The position numbers and the translations under genes were made by a program. Below the pieces are notes generated by a model, which searched no databases, was not told where the DNA came from, and worked only from the letters and a program-made list of their open reading frames with translations. A DNA stretch of 64,000 nucleotides from Salvia splendens (lineage: Eukaryota > Streptophyta > Magnoliopsida > Lamiales > Lamiaceae), in the NCBI RefSeq assembly GCF_004379255.2, contig NC_056042.1:17221901-17285900 (forward strand), read 5' to 3'. Each line of letters starts with the position of its first letter. Positions within the stretch are counted from its first letter, which is position 1. Of the stretch, positions 55,541 through 64,000 are shown piece by piece.

Positions 55541-56942
55541 ACATGGCAGCATTACTTGTGGCCTAGAGAGTTTGTAATTCATATGGATCATGAATCTCTC
55601 AAGTACTTGAAAGGTCAAGGTAAGCTTAGCAAGAGACATGTTGAGTGGGTGGAATTCATTGAATCATTTCCCTATGTAATCAAATACAAAAAGGGAAAAG
55701 AAAACATTGTGGCTGATGCATTGTCTCGGATGTACATTTTGATCACTACTTTGAGTTCTAAGTTGCTTAGTTTTGAGTTGATTAAGGAAATGTATGATAA
55801 TGACCCGGACTTTTCTTCTATCTATTTAGCTTGTGAGCATGCTGCATTTGACAAGTTCTATAGTCATGATGGCTATTTGTTTAGAGAAAATAAATTGTGC
55901 ATTCCTAAAGGTTCTATGCGTGAATTGCTTGTTCGTGAAGCTCATGGTGGTTGTTTAATGGGGCATTTTGGAGTCCATAAGACAATGGATGTTTTGCATG
56001 AACATTTCTTTTGGCCTAAAATGCGTGTGGATGTTGAAAGAATTTGTAAAAGATGCATAACTTGCATGCAAGCCAAGTCTAAATCACACCCACATGGTTT
56101 GTACAAACCGTTACCAATTCCTAGTGCACCTTGGGAGGATATTTCAATGGACTTTGTCATTGGTTTGCCAAGAACAAAAAGAGGTAGATATTCAGTTTTT
56201 GTGGTTGTTGATAGGTTTTCAAAAATGGCACATTTTATTCCATGTCACAAAACTGATGATGCATCTCATATTGCTAAATTTGTGAGTCATTTTTCGTGTG
56301 TTGTGGAATAAGTTGGGAACTAAGCTCTTGTTTTCTACTACTTGTCATCCACAAACATATGGACAAACTGAAGTAGTTTAATAGGACTTTGTCTCAATTA
56401 CTACGAACTTTAGTTAAAAAGAACTTGAAAAGTTGGGAGGAATGCTTACCTTTTGCTGAATTTGCTTATAATCGAAGTGTTCATTATGCTACTAACTTTT
56501 CTCCATTTGAAGTTGTGTATGGTTTTAATCCATTGAGTCCACTAGATTTGATTCCAATACCTATTGAAGAACGTGCAAGTCTTGATGGAAAAGCTAAGGC
56601 TGAAATGGTGAAAAGATTGCATGAAAGGGTAAGACTCAACATTGACAAGAGGACAGAACAATATGCAAAGCAAGCCAACAAGGGTCGGAAACAAGTCATC
56701 TTTGAGCCGGGAGATTGGGTTTGGGTTGCATATGAGAAATGAGAGATTTCCTTCGAAAAGAAAGTCCAAGTTGCAGCCAAGAGGAGATGGACCATTCTAA
56801 GTGATTGCAAAAGTCAATGATAATGCTTACAAACTAGACTTACCAGGTGAGTTTAATGTAAGTGCTACTTTCAATGTTTCTGATTTATCTCCTTATGTTG
56901 TGAATTAGATTCGAGGACGAATCCTCTTGAAGAAGAAGGGAA
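55541..56942 (+). pseudogene. pol: gypsy X pol: RNase H end and integrase
   Basis: The frame from 55541 reads [22 protein letters not shown] (RNase H end), [14 protein letters not shown], then integrase zinc finger ([27 protein letters not shown]) and core start ([20 protein letters not shown]). A 69-bp deletion after DDASHIA, judged against copy Y, removes the segment with the second catalytic aspartate. The frame shifts near 56300. The C-terminal part (56389-56742: [46 protein letters not shown]) ends at a stop, followed by a degraded GPY-like stretch. There is no chromodomain. A GPITRARAKKIKES motif lies just inside the LTR, as in CRM elements. Confidence 0.85.
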
Positions 56943-57712
56943 TGATGGAGACACACCCAAGCAGATCTACAAGGACAAGAAGATGGATCCATTGATCATT
57001 CCAAGTGGGCCAATTACAAGAGCTAGAGCTAAGAAGATAAAGGAGTCCATGTTGCTTTTGTTGTTGAAATAAAAGCCCAATTACAAGACCATTCTACATT
57101 GAGCCAAGTGGTGAATATTATTCAAGTTTGTGGGCAGCCCAAGACTTGAAGTGTGGAGTCACTACATATCACATTTTGGAGGCCCAAATTGATGATACAT
57201 GATGCATTTTCGTCCAAGTTGGAGCAGCCAAAATGAAGGGTCTATTTTAGTTACATTTTATGTTAAATAATTGACTTTAGATATCCTAGAGTTACACCAA
57301 GGTTTAAAAGTTACTTTTTCTTTTATTATGAGTATTTTTAAGTGTCTAAGTTGTACTAATGATGTGAGACTTTCAAGAGTCCATTCTAGCCTATAAATAG
57401 GCTTGTAAGCATGTCATTGAGACACCATTGATCAAATACGAAAATAGACTTTGTCTTGTGAGTTGAATTCTCTTTGTAGAGTTTTTCACTTGTTTGGAAT
57501 TTATCAAGATACTTTTGAGCAAGTTCTTGTGGCGTTCAATCATACTGAGGTTCTTGGCTGATCATATAGCCAACGGGTCGAGGTTTTTCCAAGCTCTGGA
57601 AGTGGATCAAACCAGAGTATCATCAAGGGGAGTCCACTGTCAAACCTTATACGTGTGGTTCTTGGATCAATATATCCAACGGGTCCTTCGTCGCGTATCC
57701 CAATCTATATCA
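56943..57712 (+). repeat. 3' LTR of gypsy X (about 770 bp)
   Basis: Begins TGATGGAGACAC right after a purine-rich AAGAAGAAGGGAA, and ends CCCAATCTATATCA. The same end occurs, inverted, at 12912 in copy Y, and both sequences diverge one base later, which fixes the terminus. It contains a TATAAATAGGC promoter-like motif near 57393. The last pol codons extend into it. Confidence 0.75.
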
Positions 57713-57778
57713 TGGTGGAACGAGCAATACACGTCTTTTTTGTTGCTTCCACGAAATAGCACCACCCCCACAGTGAAC
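57713..57778. other. short unassigned flank between X and the SINE
   Basis: Sixty-six bases with no recognisable feature; presumably the sequence into which X inserted. Confidence 0.3.
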
Positions 57779-57793
57779 ATACCCACTCCTTGT
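57779..57793. repeat. target-site duplication of the SINE, left copy
   Basis: ATACCCACTCCTTGT, repeated exactly at 57949-57963. Confidence 0.9.
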
Positions 57794-57948
57794 CCAGTGC
57801 CTTTGTCTTAGCGGCGAGGAGCTTAGACATTATTGCATGAGGTGCCGAGTTCGAGCCCTCTTGACATCAGTTGTAATTTCCTCTTATCTATAGTATATGA
57901 GTTTATTTGTAATTTCCTCCCTTATATAGGATTTAATTAAAAAAAAAT
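57794..57948 (+). mobile_element. tRNA-derived SINE, about 155 bp
   Basis: The body has an A-box-like TTAGCGGCGAGGAG (57808-57821) and a B-box-like GAGTTCGAGCCC (57847-57858), spaced as in the internal RNA polymerase III promoter of tRNA genes. A T-rich unique part with a repeated GTAATTTCCTC block follows, then an A tail (about 57938-57948). Perfect 15-bp target duplications flank it. It does not end in the CACC-N5-GGTG hairpin of the LINEs here, so its LINE partner is another family. Confidence 0.85.
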
Positions 57949-57963
57949 ATACCCACTCCTTGT
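57949..57963. repeat. target-site duplication of the SINE, right copy
   Basis: ATACCCACTCCTTGT. Confidence 0.9.
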
Positions 57964-58004
57964 AAACAAGTCTTTTGAATTAGAGATCCAATTTGCGTCA
58001 CAAT

Positions 58005-58297
58005 TGCTGGGGTTTGGTGCCCCTTGCACAGCGGAAGACATGCATAAACAAATAAATCCGATCTATAGATCTATTTGACTGATTATGGGATTAATTACTC
58101 ACATGTTAATCACATAATTGCATACAAGAACGCACATGAAATCATGCTTAATGAATTTAAACCCTAATTCATGAATTCCTACAGTTTAGAATTACCGTTC
58201 TGATTCTCTAAATAATCGATGATTGCTTGCGCCTTCTCCACGTGATGTTCTTTGTACTCAACCATAAACCTTCTAATATGTATCCCGAACTCAGATA
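58005..58297. other. possible Ty1/copia LTR fragment
   Basis: TGCTGGGGTTTGGTGCCCC followed by GCACAGCGGAAG, AAACCCTAATTCATGAATT and a CGCCTTCTCCACGTGATG block is reminiscent of plant copia LTRs from memory. It has no partner LTR or coding part and ends at the poly(T) of LINE L-h. This is a guess from style only. Confidence 0.3.
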
Positions 58298-58313
58298 ATT
58301 TTTTTTTATCAAA

Positions 58314-58326
58314 CACCCTCATGGTG
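58314..58326 (-). promoter_or_regulatory. 3'-terminal hairpin of L-h
   Basis: Minus strand CACC-ATGAG-GGTG followed by TTTGATAAAAA. Confidence 0.6.
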
Positions 58327-58534
58327 GAGGGTTCGTGGGTCCCTCATCCCTATATTTCAAAGAGTGACGATTACAAAACGTGGCCACACCCGAAGAAAGT
58401 GTGTGTCCTCACAAACTTAAGAGTAGTATGCGGTCCCAAGCCACAAGCCCGGACCTCATCATACTCCCTTACAGAAAACAAAATACAATCAATCAAGGAA
58501 CAAAGCGTACCCTCCAAACATCCCAAACACAATT

Positions 58535-61500
58535 CTATTCTTCGTCGTCATATGGACCCGAATGTTCGGGATTCCTAGTGCTTCCATCCTAGTAATTGCA
58601 GCGAGGTGTCTCGGCATCGTGTGGGCATTCATACAGCAATAGTTTTGACTGTCAATTCCCATCTTTGCAAGTAAGTCTCGGCCCTGTTCCCTTCCCGAGG
58701 GGTGTAGGTAAGGCGCACAACTCGTTGGCGCTTGAGGAGTAAGATCCGCGCCACCACCCTGCTCGTGTGTGTCGGTTCCCATCGTGTACTATTAAGGAGC
58801 TGGACCACTTGTTGTGCATCCGACTCAATCCAGATAGGCCGATTGAACTCCAGGGAAAGTTCTACCCGAGTTGGATGGCTAGGAGCTCTGCCTCAAGGGC
58901 GGAGTGGGCCTCAAGTGGGGTGGGGATGCGAAGGCTGAAAGCACTTTGCCCGTATGATCTCGGATGATACCACCTCCCCCGGCTTTATCCGACGCTTCCA
59001 AGAATGCATCATCGGTGTTGAGCTTGATCCAGGGATCATCCGGCGGGTGCCACTTGATTGCCACTGCAAGCGGCCTAGGGCTCCGTAGTTCATCATGACT
59101 CGGGACAATGATTTTAGACGAACTCCCTTCCAATGCTTCTTCTTGTATATCCCGTTGGCCATACTATTCCTGATGTAGATTTGAACTTGCCAGATGACAT
59201 TGAAAGGCCTAAATTGTACGGACTGGTGGCAGCTCCTATTTCGTTCTGCCCAAATGAACCATAAAATGAGATACGGCATGGCTCTGCTTAGGTGTTTCTT
59301 GCCTGGTTGCCGAGCTCTTCTTGTCCAGACCACGAGTCGTTCCGGAATGGTGTCATTGATCCGAAGGGGTGGTGAGGAGCCCTCAAACTATGCGTCAAAT
59401 TCCCTCCATATCCCTTGAGCCCCGTCCCCTTGAATGAAGAGATGTTGGAGGGATTCAATCCCTGGTCTATGTGGGCAGCATTGGCATTTGGACGCCAAAT
59501 CCATTCGTCTCCATTGCAGCTTTGTATCCACCAGAATGCGGTTGGAGAGAAGTCGCCATAAAAAGATGGCAATAGAGGACGTGAGGCCCGCTCTCCAAAT
59601 GTCGTCGAGGCCTTGCACAATCGGCCTTTAGCTTCGAAGGGTCTCCCAAGTAGTAGCGAGAGAGAACTCTCCATTGGGTGATAACCTCCATCTTGGTATA
59701 TCCGGCCCATCCGAAATGACGGGTGTGTCGATGATCTTCTGGACGATGTGCTGTGCTAGGCCGGCTTGCGCTTGGAGATTCCGCAGCTTAGGCTCATCCC
59801 AGGAACCATCCTTAATATAGTCCGCCACACGAGCAAGAGGGCCCTCCTCTATCATCAAGGCTAAGTTCTCTCAGGGGAGCCTCTCCTAGCCATAAGTCAT
59901 CCCAAAATAGTATCTTTCCTTCTCCCACCACCCATCGAATGTGCGGTTGGGCCTGAGGCCGAGCCTTCAGCATTTTCTTCCACGTAGGGCTACCCCTCCC
60001 CAAGGGTCTTGATGTAAGTGGGGAGACCTTATGGCATTATTTAGCTATCAAGTACGTAGCCCACAGGGAATTTTGTTCCCTGAACCGCCACCATAACTTG
60101 ATGTTAAAGGCTCTTAAGACTTCCTTGATATTCTAGATGCCCAAGCCCCTTCGGCCGTTGGTAGGCACCTGATCCCAGCTAATCCAGTGCGTCCTCTTCT
60201 TCTCATTAGTTGACCCCCAAAAGAAACGAGCCATTTGCTGATCCAATTGCTTGAGGGCACCACCCGTAGGCTCGATAGCTTAGAAAATATGTAGTGGGAT
60301 CGCTTCAAGTGTGCTTTTAATCAGAGTAAGTCTCCCCCCAAAGGAGAGAGGTGTCGATGGGCACCCCAGAGATCCTAGCCGAGATTTTCTCACGGAGGAA
60401 CAAAAACATGCTCGTACGCTTCACACCCCGGTAAATAGGGACTCCAAGGTAAAGGAAGGGAAACGTACCTCGGACGAAGCCTCCTTCTCTTTGTATTGTG
60501 TTTGTCCACCCTTCATGAGCATCGGCAATGTAGAAGTTGCTTTTGCCAAGGTTGATTTGTTGGCCTGACACCTCGGCGTAATGATCAAGGCATGCGCGTA
60601 GCCTCCGGAGGGGGTTCGCCGCCGCTTGCGTGAAGATGATGATGTCGTCTGCGTAGGCGAGGTGGCTGATCTCAATACTTCCCCGGGTTGCTTTGAACGT
60701 CATTTCTTTATTGCCGAGGATGAGGTTATCAAGTAGTGTCGAGAGATAATCCGCGGCAAGGACGAAAAGGGCGGGTGAGATGGGGTCCCCTTGCCTTAGA
60801 CCACGGGTAGATTTGAAAAAACCCGCCGGCATCCCATTGACAAGGATTGAAAACCAACAAGACCCAGTGCACCTTTTGATGAGATCCACCCACGGCTCGG
60901 GGAAACCCATGTGCTTAAGGAATTTTAGGAGGAATGGCCATTGAACCCGATCAAAGGCCTTGGCCATATCGATCTTGATTGCAACATTAGGGGCCGGCGT
61001 GCTTCGTTGTAGCTCATGGAACATCTCCTGTGCAAGGAGTACATTATCATTGAGAAGTCTCCCTTTGACAAAACCACTTTGATTGGGAGCTACCACGCGC
61101 GGGGAGTAAAGGGGCAAGTCGCTTGGAGGGATCTTAGTAATCACCTTATTTATCACATTACACAAGCTAATGGGCTTGTAGTCTCCCCAGGTCTCTGGTA
61201 TAGGCTTCTTAGGGATGAGTACAATGCTTGTGGCCGTGAAACTTCGGGGAAGAAAAGCCCCACCGAAAAATTGTCTAACCGCTTCCACCACATCCGATCC
61301 CACAATGCCCCAGCAAGCTTGGAAGAAGAGAGCCGAGTATCCATCCGGGCCAGGTGCACTATTGGCCGAGATGTCGAAAACCGCTCTTTTCACTTCAGCT
61401 GCATCTGGAGGTTCGGGGAGGGTCGCCAAAGACTCCGAGGGAGGAAGTCGGTGTAGGAGGCTAAGGTCCGGGTCCGTGGGTTCCGGGTTGCTTGGGGCAA

Positions 61501-62667
61501 GAAGAATTTGATAAAACTCAACCGCCGATGCTTGGATGGCTGAGTCCTCCGTGAGTTCACACCCATTAACGTTGATCTTGTGTATACGTAACCGAACCCT
61601 CTTCTGCTTCACCCAGCTTTGATAGAATCTGGTGTTTTTATCCCCATCTTCCAACCAACGTAGTGCCGCCTTCTGACGCCAGAAGTCTTCCTCCATCTTA
61701 AGAAGGAGGATGTACTCCGCAATTTGTTTGTTGACCTCCGTTCTATTCCAGGGCGAGGGGTCATCTTCGAACTCCGCTTGGGCCATCGCAATGCTTTCTT
61801 CACAGGATTTGAGGTTGGCGTGTATATTCCCGAATACCTCTCTATTCCATCGTTTAAAAGTTCTCTTGACCCTTGCTAGCTTGAGCTTTAAGTTGAGGAG
61901 ACCCGTCGCCTCCGTGGGGGCCCCCCCAATCTTCCCTCACCAAATCGCTAAATCCTTCATGTCGCACCCACGGGGGTATTAGGCATCTTGCATCGGACAA
62001 GGAGAGGGCCACGATCCGATGCAATACGAGGAAGGTTCGTGATTCGTATTGCATCGAACAATTGAGACGCCACCTCACTAATCAGCACCCTGTCTAACCT
62101 TTCCAGAAGTCCATTCTTAGCCCATGTAAAGTCTGATCCATCATACCCTGGATCCAAAAGACCACAATCTTCAATAGCCTCAGCAAAGTCCACCATTTCG
62201 GCCAGACGGTTTGTGTCACTCCCCGTTCTGTCTCTCGCGGAGAGGATTATGTTGAAATCCCCTCCGATAAACCACGGCATTCCTTCCGAGATTTGGGTCA
62301 GCTCCCTCATTTTTTCCCACAGTGCAAGCCTCTCGCCTCTCGAGCATTTAGCGTACACAGGCGAGATCAAAATGGGTGTTGGGATCCGGGGGCAAGTGAA
62401 CTGCCCATGCAAAAGCTGCTCCGAGTCATCCACCACCTCAAAATCCATCCCTTCCTCCACAAAAATCCATATTTTCCCATTGGCATTGGACCCCTTATAT
62501 TGCATCCCCAACACTTTTGAAAACTTGCCCGGGTTAGGGTCGACAAGTGGCTCCATTATTGCAAGAAAACAAATATTATGAGATTTAATTATTCTTTTTA
62601 GGACGTTTTGGGTAGACGCATTTGCGATCCCCCTAACGTTCCAAAATAGAAAATTCAAAGACATCAT
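58535..62667 (-). pseudogene. LINE L-h ORF2: endonuclease, reverse transcriptase, zinc region, RNase H
   Basis: Starts MMSLNFLFWNVRGI at 62667 (the second Met is the one conserved in L-c and L-g). The endonuclease (62667-61957) keeps IMEPL and GGDFN; SDH has become SDRG. A short deletion near 61980 removes the FRFQNM segment. The RT is the best preserved part: a 489-codon open frame at 61786-60317 with DYKPISLCNV, KIDMAKAFDRVQWPF, LRQGDP and YADD. A frameshift near 60360 is followed by thumb, zf-RVT (KCQCCPHRPGIESLQHLF, 59618-59388) and RNase H (59133-58535: WIKLNTDDAFLEAS, GGGGIIRD) in several frames. TDGA reads TDDA, so an active-site neighbour is altered. Confidence 0.88.
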
Positions 62668-62672
62668 TAACT

Positions 62673-62810
62673 AGAAGGGTTCGTACCCGGTGCGATCCCC
62701 CCCTTGGAATTCACTGATTTGGAGATTGCTCCCTCCATGGGATGTCTCGGCCTCCAGAAGAGCTGGATTGGCTCCATCTTCGTCTTCCTTGTGCGAGAGA
62801 GATCTCCCAA
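62673..62810 (-). pseudogene. LINE L-h ORF1, C-terminal tail
   Basis: The minus strand reads DEDGANPALLEAETSHGGSN then LQISEFQGG, matching DDGANPTHMEAVTPHEGNG and LQIIEFQGG of L-g. A run of seven G near 62698 shifts the frame before the final PGTNPSS and TAA. The TAA overlaps the upstream ATG (TAATG), with the conserved ATG two bases after the stop. Confidence 0.7.
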
Positions 62811-63360
62811 TTTAAGATCTTTCCAATCATTCTAGTGAAAGTTACACGCGGGGCCAGAGGGCGAAATACTAGGTTAGTGATGGGTGACGATGGTCCCGGA
62901 TCTCAGATTATCGAAGACACAGGATTGAAAATGGCCCTCTTTTGGTGGAATAGGTCGGTCCAGAAGCAGATTGACCTTCATGATGGGAGGTCGCCTCTGC
63001 GGCTTGTTCTTTCGACCCAGTTCAAAGAAGGAGACTTAGTGTGCGCCCTCTAAAATGTGTGGGACACGTCCATTATGATCGATGGTCATGTCGCACTCAG
63101 GGCCAGCAAATCCCCAAAAAATCTGTTAGCCGACACTCGTTTGCCCCCGTTGCCACACTAGCTTTCGGGCTATCAGGTGTTGCTTCCTCCCTTCGTTGTT
63201 TTACTTGTTGTTCAATTCCAGTTCTGTTGGTTTGCTCGATTCACACCATTTATTTCGGCACTACCTATTTCAAGTGTGTGCTGGCTGATGCACATGTTAA
63301 TGATTGTGGGATTGTAGGCCCTCAGCATCTCGTTAGTGGCCTGTCGCAAAGTGATTTTTG
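62811..63360 (-). pseudogene. strongly diverged ORF1-like remnant upstream of L-h
   Basis: By eye the minus strand can be aligned, with many changes, to L-g ORF1 between the zinc knuckle and SLMEREN. For example it reads FWGFAGPEC where L-g has FLGDMQGPGC, and a similar lysine/glutamine-rich stretch precedes it. Divergence is far greater than in ORF2. It may be chance or an older element. Confidence 0.3.
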
Positions 63361-64000
63361 ATAAGTCGTATTCTAGGCCTAGGTTACTGGTCAGTATGAT
63401 GTGCGTAATTGAATTATATCTGCAAAAACTAGTTGCTTAAGCGTGCAGGGTAAGCATTCTAGCCAGTAGGCAGAGTTTCAGACACTTCAAGTGAAAAGGG
63501 CGTCAGGACGATTACGTACTGACCAGTATACATGCAAATATGGCTCGAGATGGAGAAGGAGGATAGCTGGGACTGCTCAATCACAATTAAGGGCAAAGAA
63601 GTCATCTCACCGCAAGGTCTTACCCTAAAAATCAAGGGTAAGCCTCCCTATAAAAGGAAGCCACTTGGAGAGAGGAAAGAGGAATCGAATCATCATCATC
63701 ACTCTTAGGTAGAATTCTCTCGGAGTTCAGTCCTTCAGCCCAGTCCAGAATATCGTTTCTCGCCACTGCCATGGTCACTTGAAGATTTAGATGTTCCCGG
63801 AATTCCAGATCGTTCGTCCAGCCAGCAAGAACCGTAGTTAGAGATATCATCGCCCGGAGTGGCAAAACACTTTTACTCGCTTTCGTAGTTTAATCGCTTG
63901 CTTTCTTTACGTTGGATCTTTTGTTGCTTTTGGATATTTTCTGTTTTGAAGTACTTGTGGAAGATCCGAACGTGTTTATGCTATGAAGTTGATTTCCGTT
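63361..64000 (+). other. unassigned region, possible LTR promoter
   Basis: No credible protein is encoded. The plus strand has a TATA box (63649-63656) followed by AGAGAGGAAAGAGGAATCG and a run of short CAT repeats, then a long untranslated-looking stretch to the window end. Composition and layout resemble the promoter and R region of a plant LTR (Tat/Athila-like in style), but a host gene promoter with a long 5' UTR is also possible. Confidence 0.3.
63649..63656 (+). promoter_or_regulatory. candidate TATA box
   Basis: TATAAAAG in a CCTCCC...GGAAGCC context, the best core promoter match in the unassigned right end. Confidence 0.35.

Larger units (their letters stand above)
58298..63360 (-). 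mobile_element. LINE L-h (minus strand)
   Basis: The 3' end is the plus-strand poly(T) at about 58299, with terminal hairpin 58314-58326. ORF2 runs from 62667 down to 58535. The ORF1 tail precedes it (62673-62810), and a more diverged ORF1-like sequence can be followed by eye to about 63360. The 5' boundary is uncertain and no target duplication was found. It is closest to L-g and L-d. Confidence 0.75.

Noticed and set aside
24390..57712. Integrated pararetrovirus (caulimovirus type) for X and Y
   Set aside because: Both carry integrase and an LTR with TG...CA ends and lack movement-protein-like sequence; they fit Ty3/gypsy retrotransposons.
62890..62912. GGATCTCAGATTATC as the partner of the flank beside the L-h poly(A) (GAACTCAGATAA)
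   Set aside because: Too many mismatches, and it lies inside the ORF1-like remnant; not accepted as a target duplication.
62742..63053. Plus-strand frame of 103 codons as a novel protein
   Set aside because: It is the reverse complement of the LINE L-h ORF1 tail, whose LQISEFQGG and GANPALLEAE motifs read on the minus strand.
1..64000. Bacterial operons, CRISPR arrays, rRNA or functional tRNA genes
   Set aside because: The repeats are retrotransposon-derived with no short regularly spaced units; the only tRNA-like sequence is the SINE promoter.

Overview
This is a stretch of plant nuclear DNA, most likely from a eudicot, made almost entirely of nested retrotransposons. No host protein gene, rRNA, tRNA gene or CRISPR array could be supported. 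The plant call rests on three things: L1-type LINEs with a DUF4283/zinc-knuckle ORF1 and an RNase H domain at the end of ORF2; chromodomain Ty3/gypsy elements primed by initiator tRNA-Met; and a short tRNA-like SINE. The names L-a, L-b, E, X, Y and so on are local labels.

Left part. 1-5343 (-) is the 5' portion of a Tekay-like Ty3/gypsy element (gypsy-1: gag, leader, tRNA primer site, 2.7 kb LTR), inserted in LINE L-a (5344-8322, -). L-a abuts L-b (8323-about 12000, -), a LINE whose ORF1 is fused to its RNase H by a large deletion. A + strand LINE fragment, L-d, follows (12001-12911).

Middle. Two pieces of a CRM-like gypsy element, Y (12912-14099 and 24390-25223, -), flank a 10.3 kb insertion bounded by a 19-bp target-site duplication. 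The insertion is an expanded copy of a LINE-like element carrying only ORF1 (family E). It contains 1.65-kb tandem repeats and a nested 5'-truncated LINE, L-F (20972-24021). At 25224 Y meets, head to head, a second CRM-like copy, X (+). X is broken by another E copy (25951-28177 plus 35521-35676), which is itself broken by the nearly intact LINE L-c (28178-35503). X is broken again by LINE L-g (36284-40959 plus 53022-55540), and L-g is interrupted by a young 12.06-kb gypsy element, gypsy-2 (40960-53016), with 3.1-kb LTRs and a perfect 5-bp duplication. X resumes at 55541 and ends with an LTR of about 770 bp at 57712.

Right part. A SINE with a 15-bp target duplication (57794-57948), a possible copia LTR fragment, LINE L-h (-) and an unassigned LTR-like promoter region complete the window.

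How they work together. Full-length LINEs encode the endonuclease and reverse transcriptase that E lacks. E and the LINEs share the same 3'-terminal hairpin (CACC-N5-GGTG before the poly(A)), which fits mobilisation of E in trans. Gypsy-2 lacks a recognisable gag and the first half of its protease, has a frameshifted pol, and yet has >99% identical LTRs, so it too was probably moved by helper proteins. The strongest candidates for something not widely described are the ORF1-only E family and the paired, covarying stem-loops shared by the LTRs of gypsy-1 and gypsy-2.
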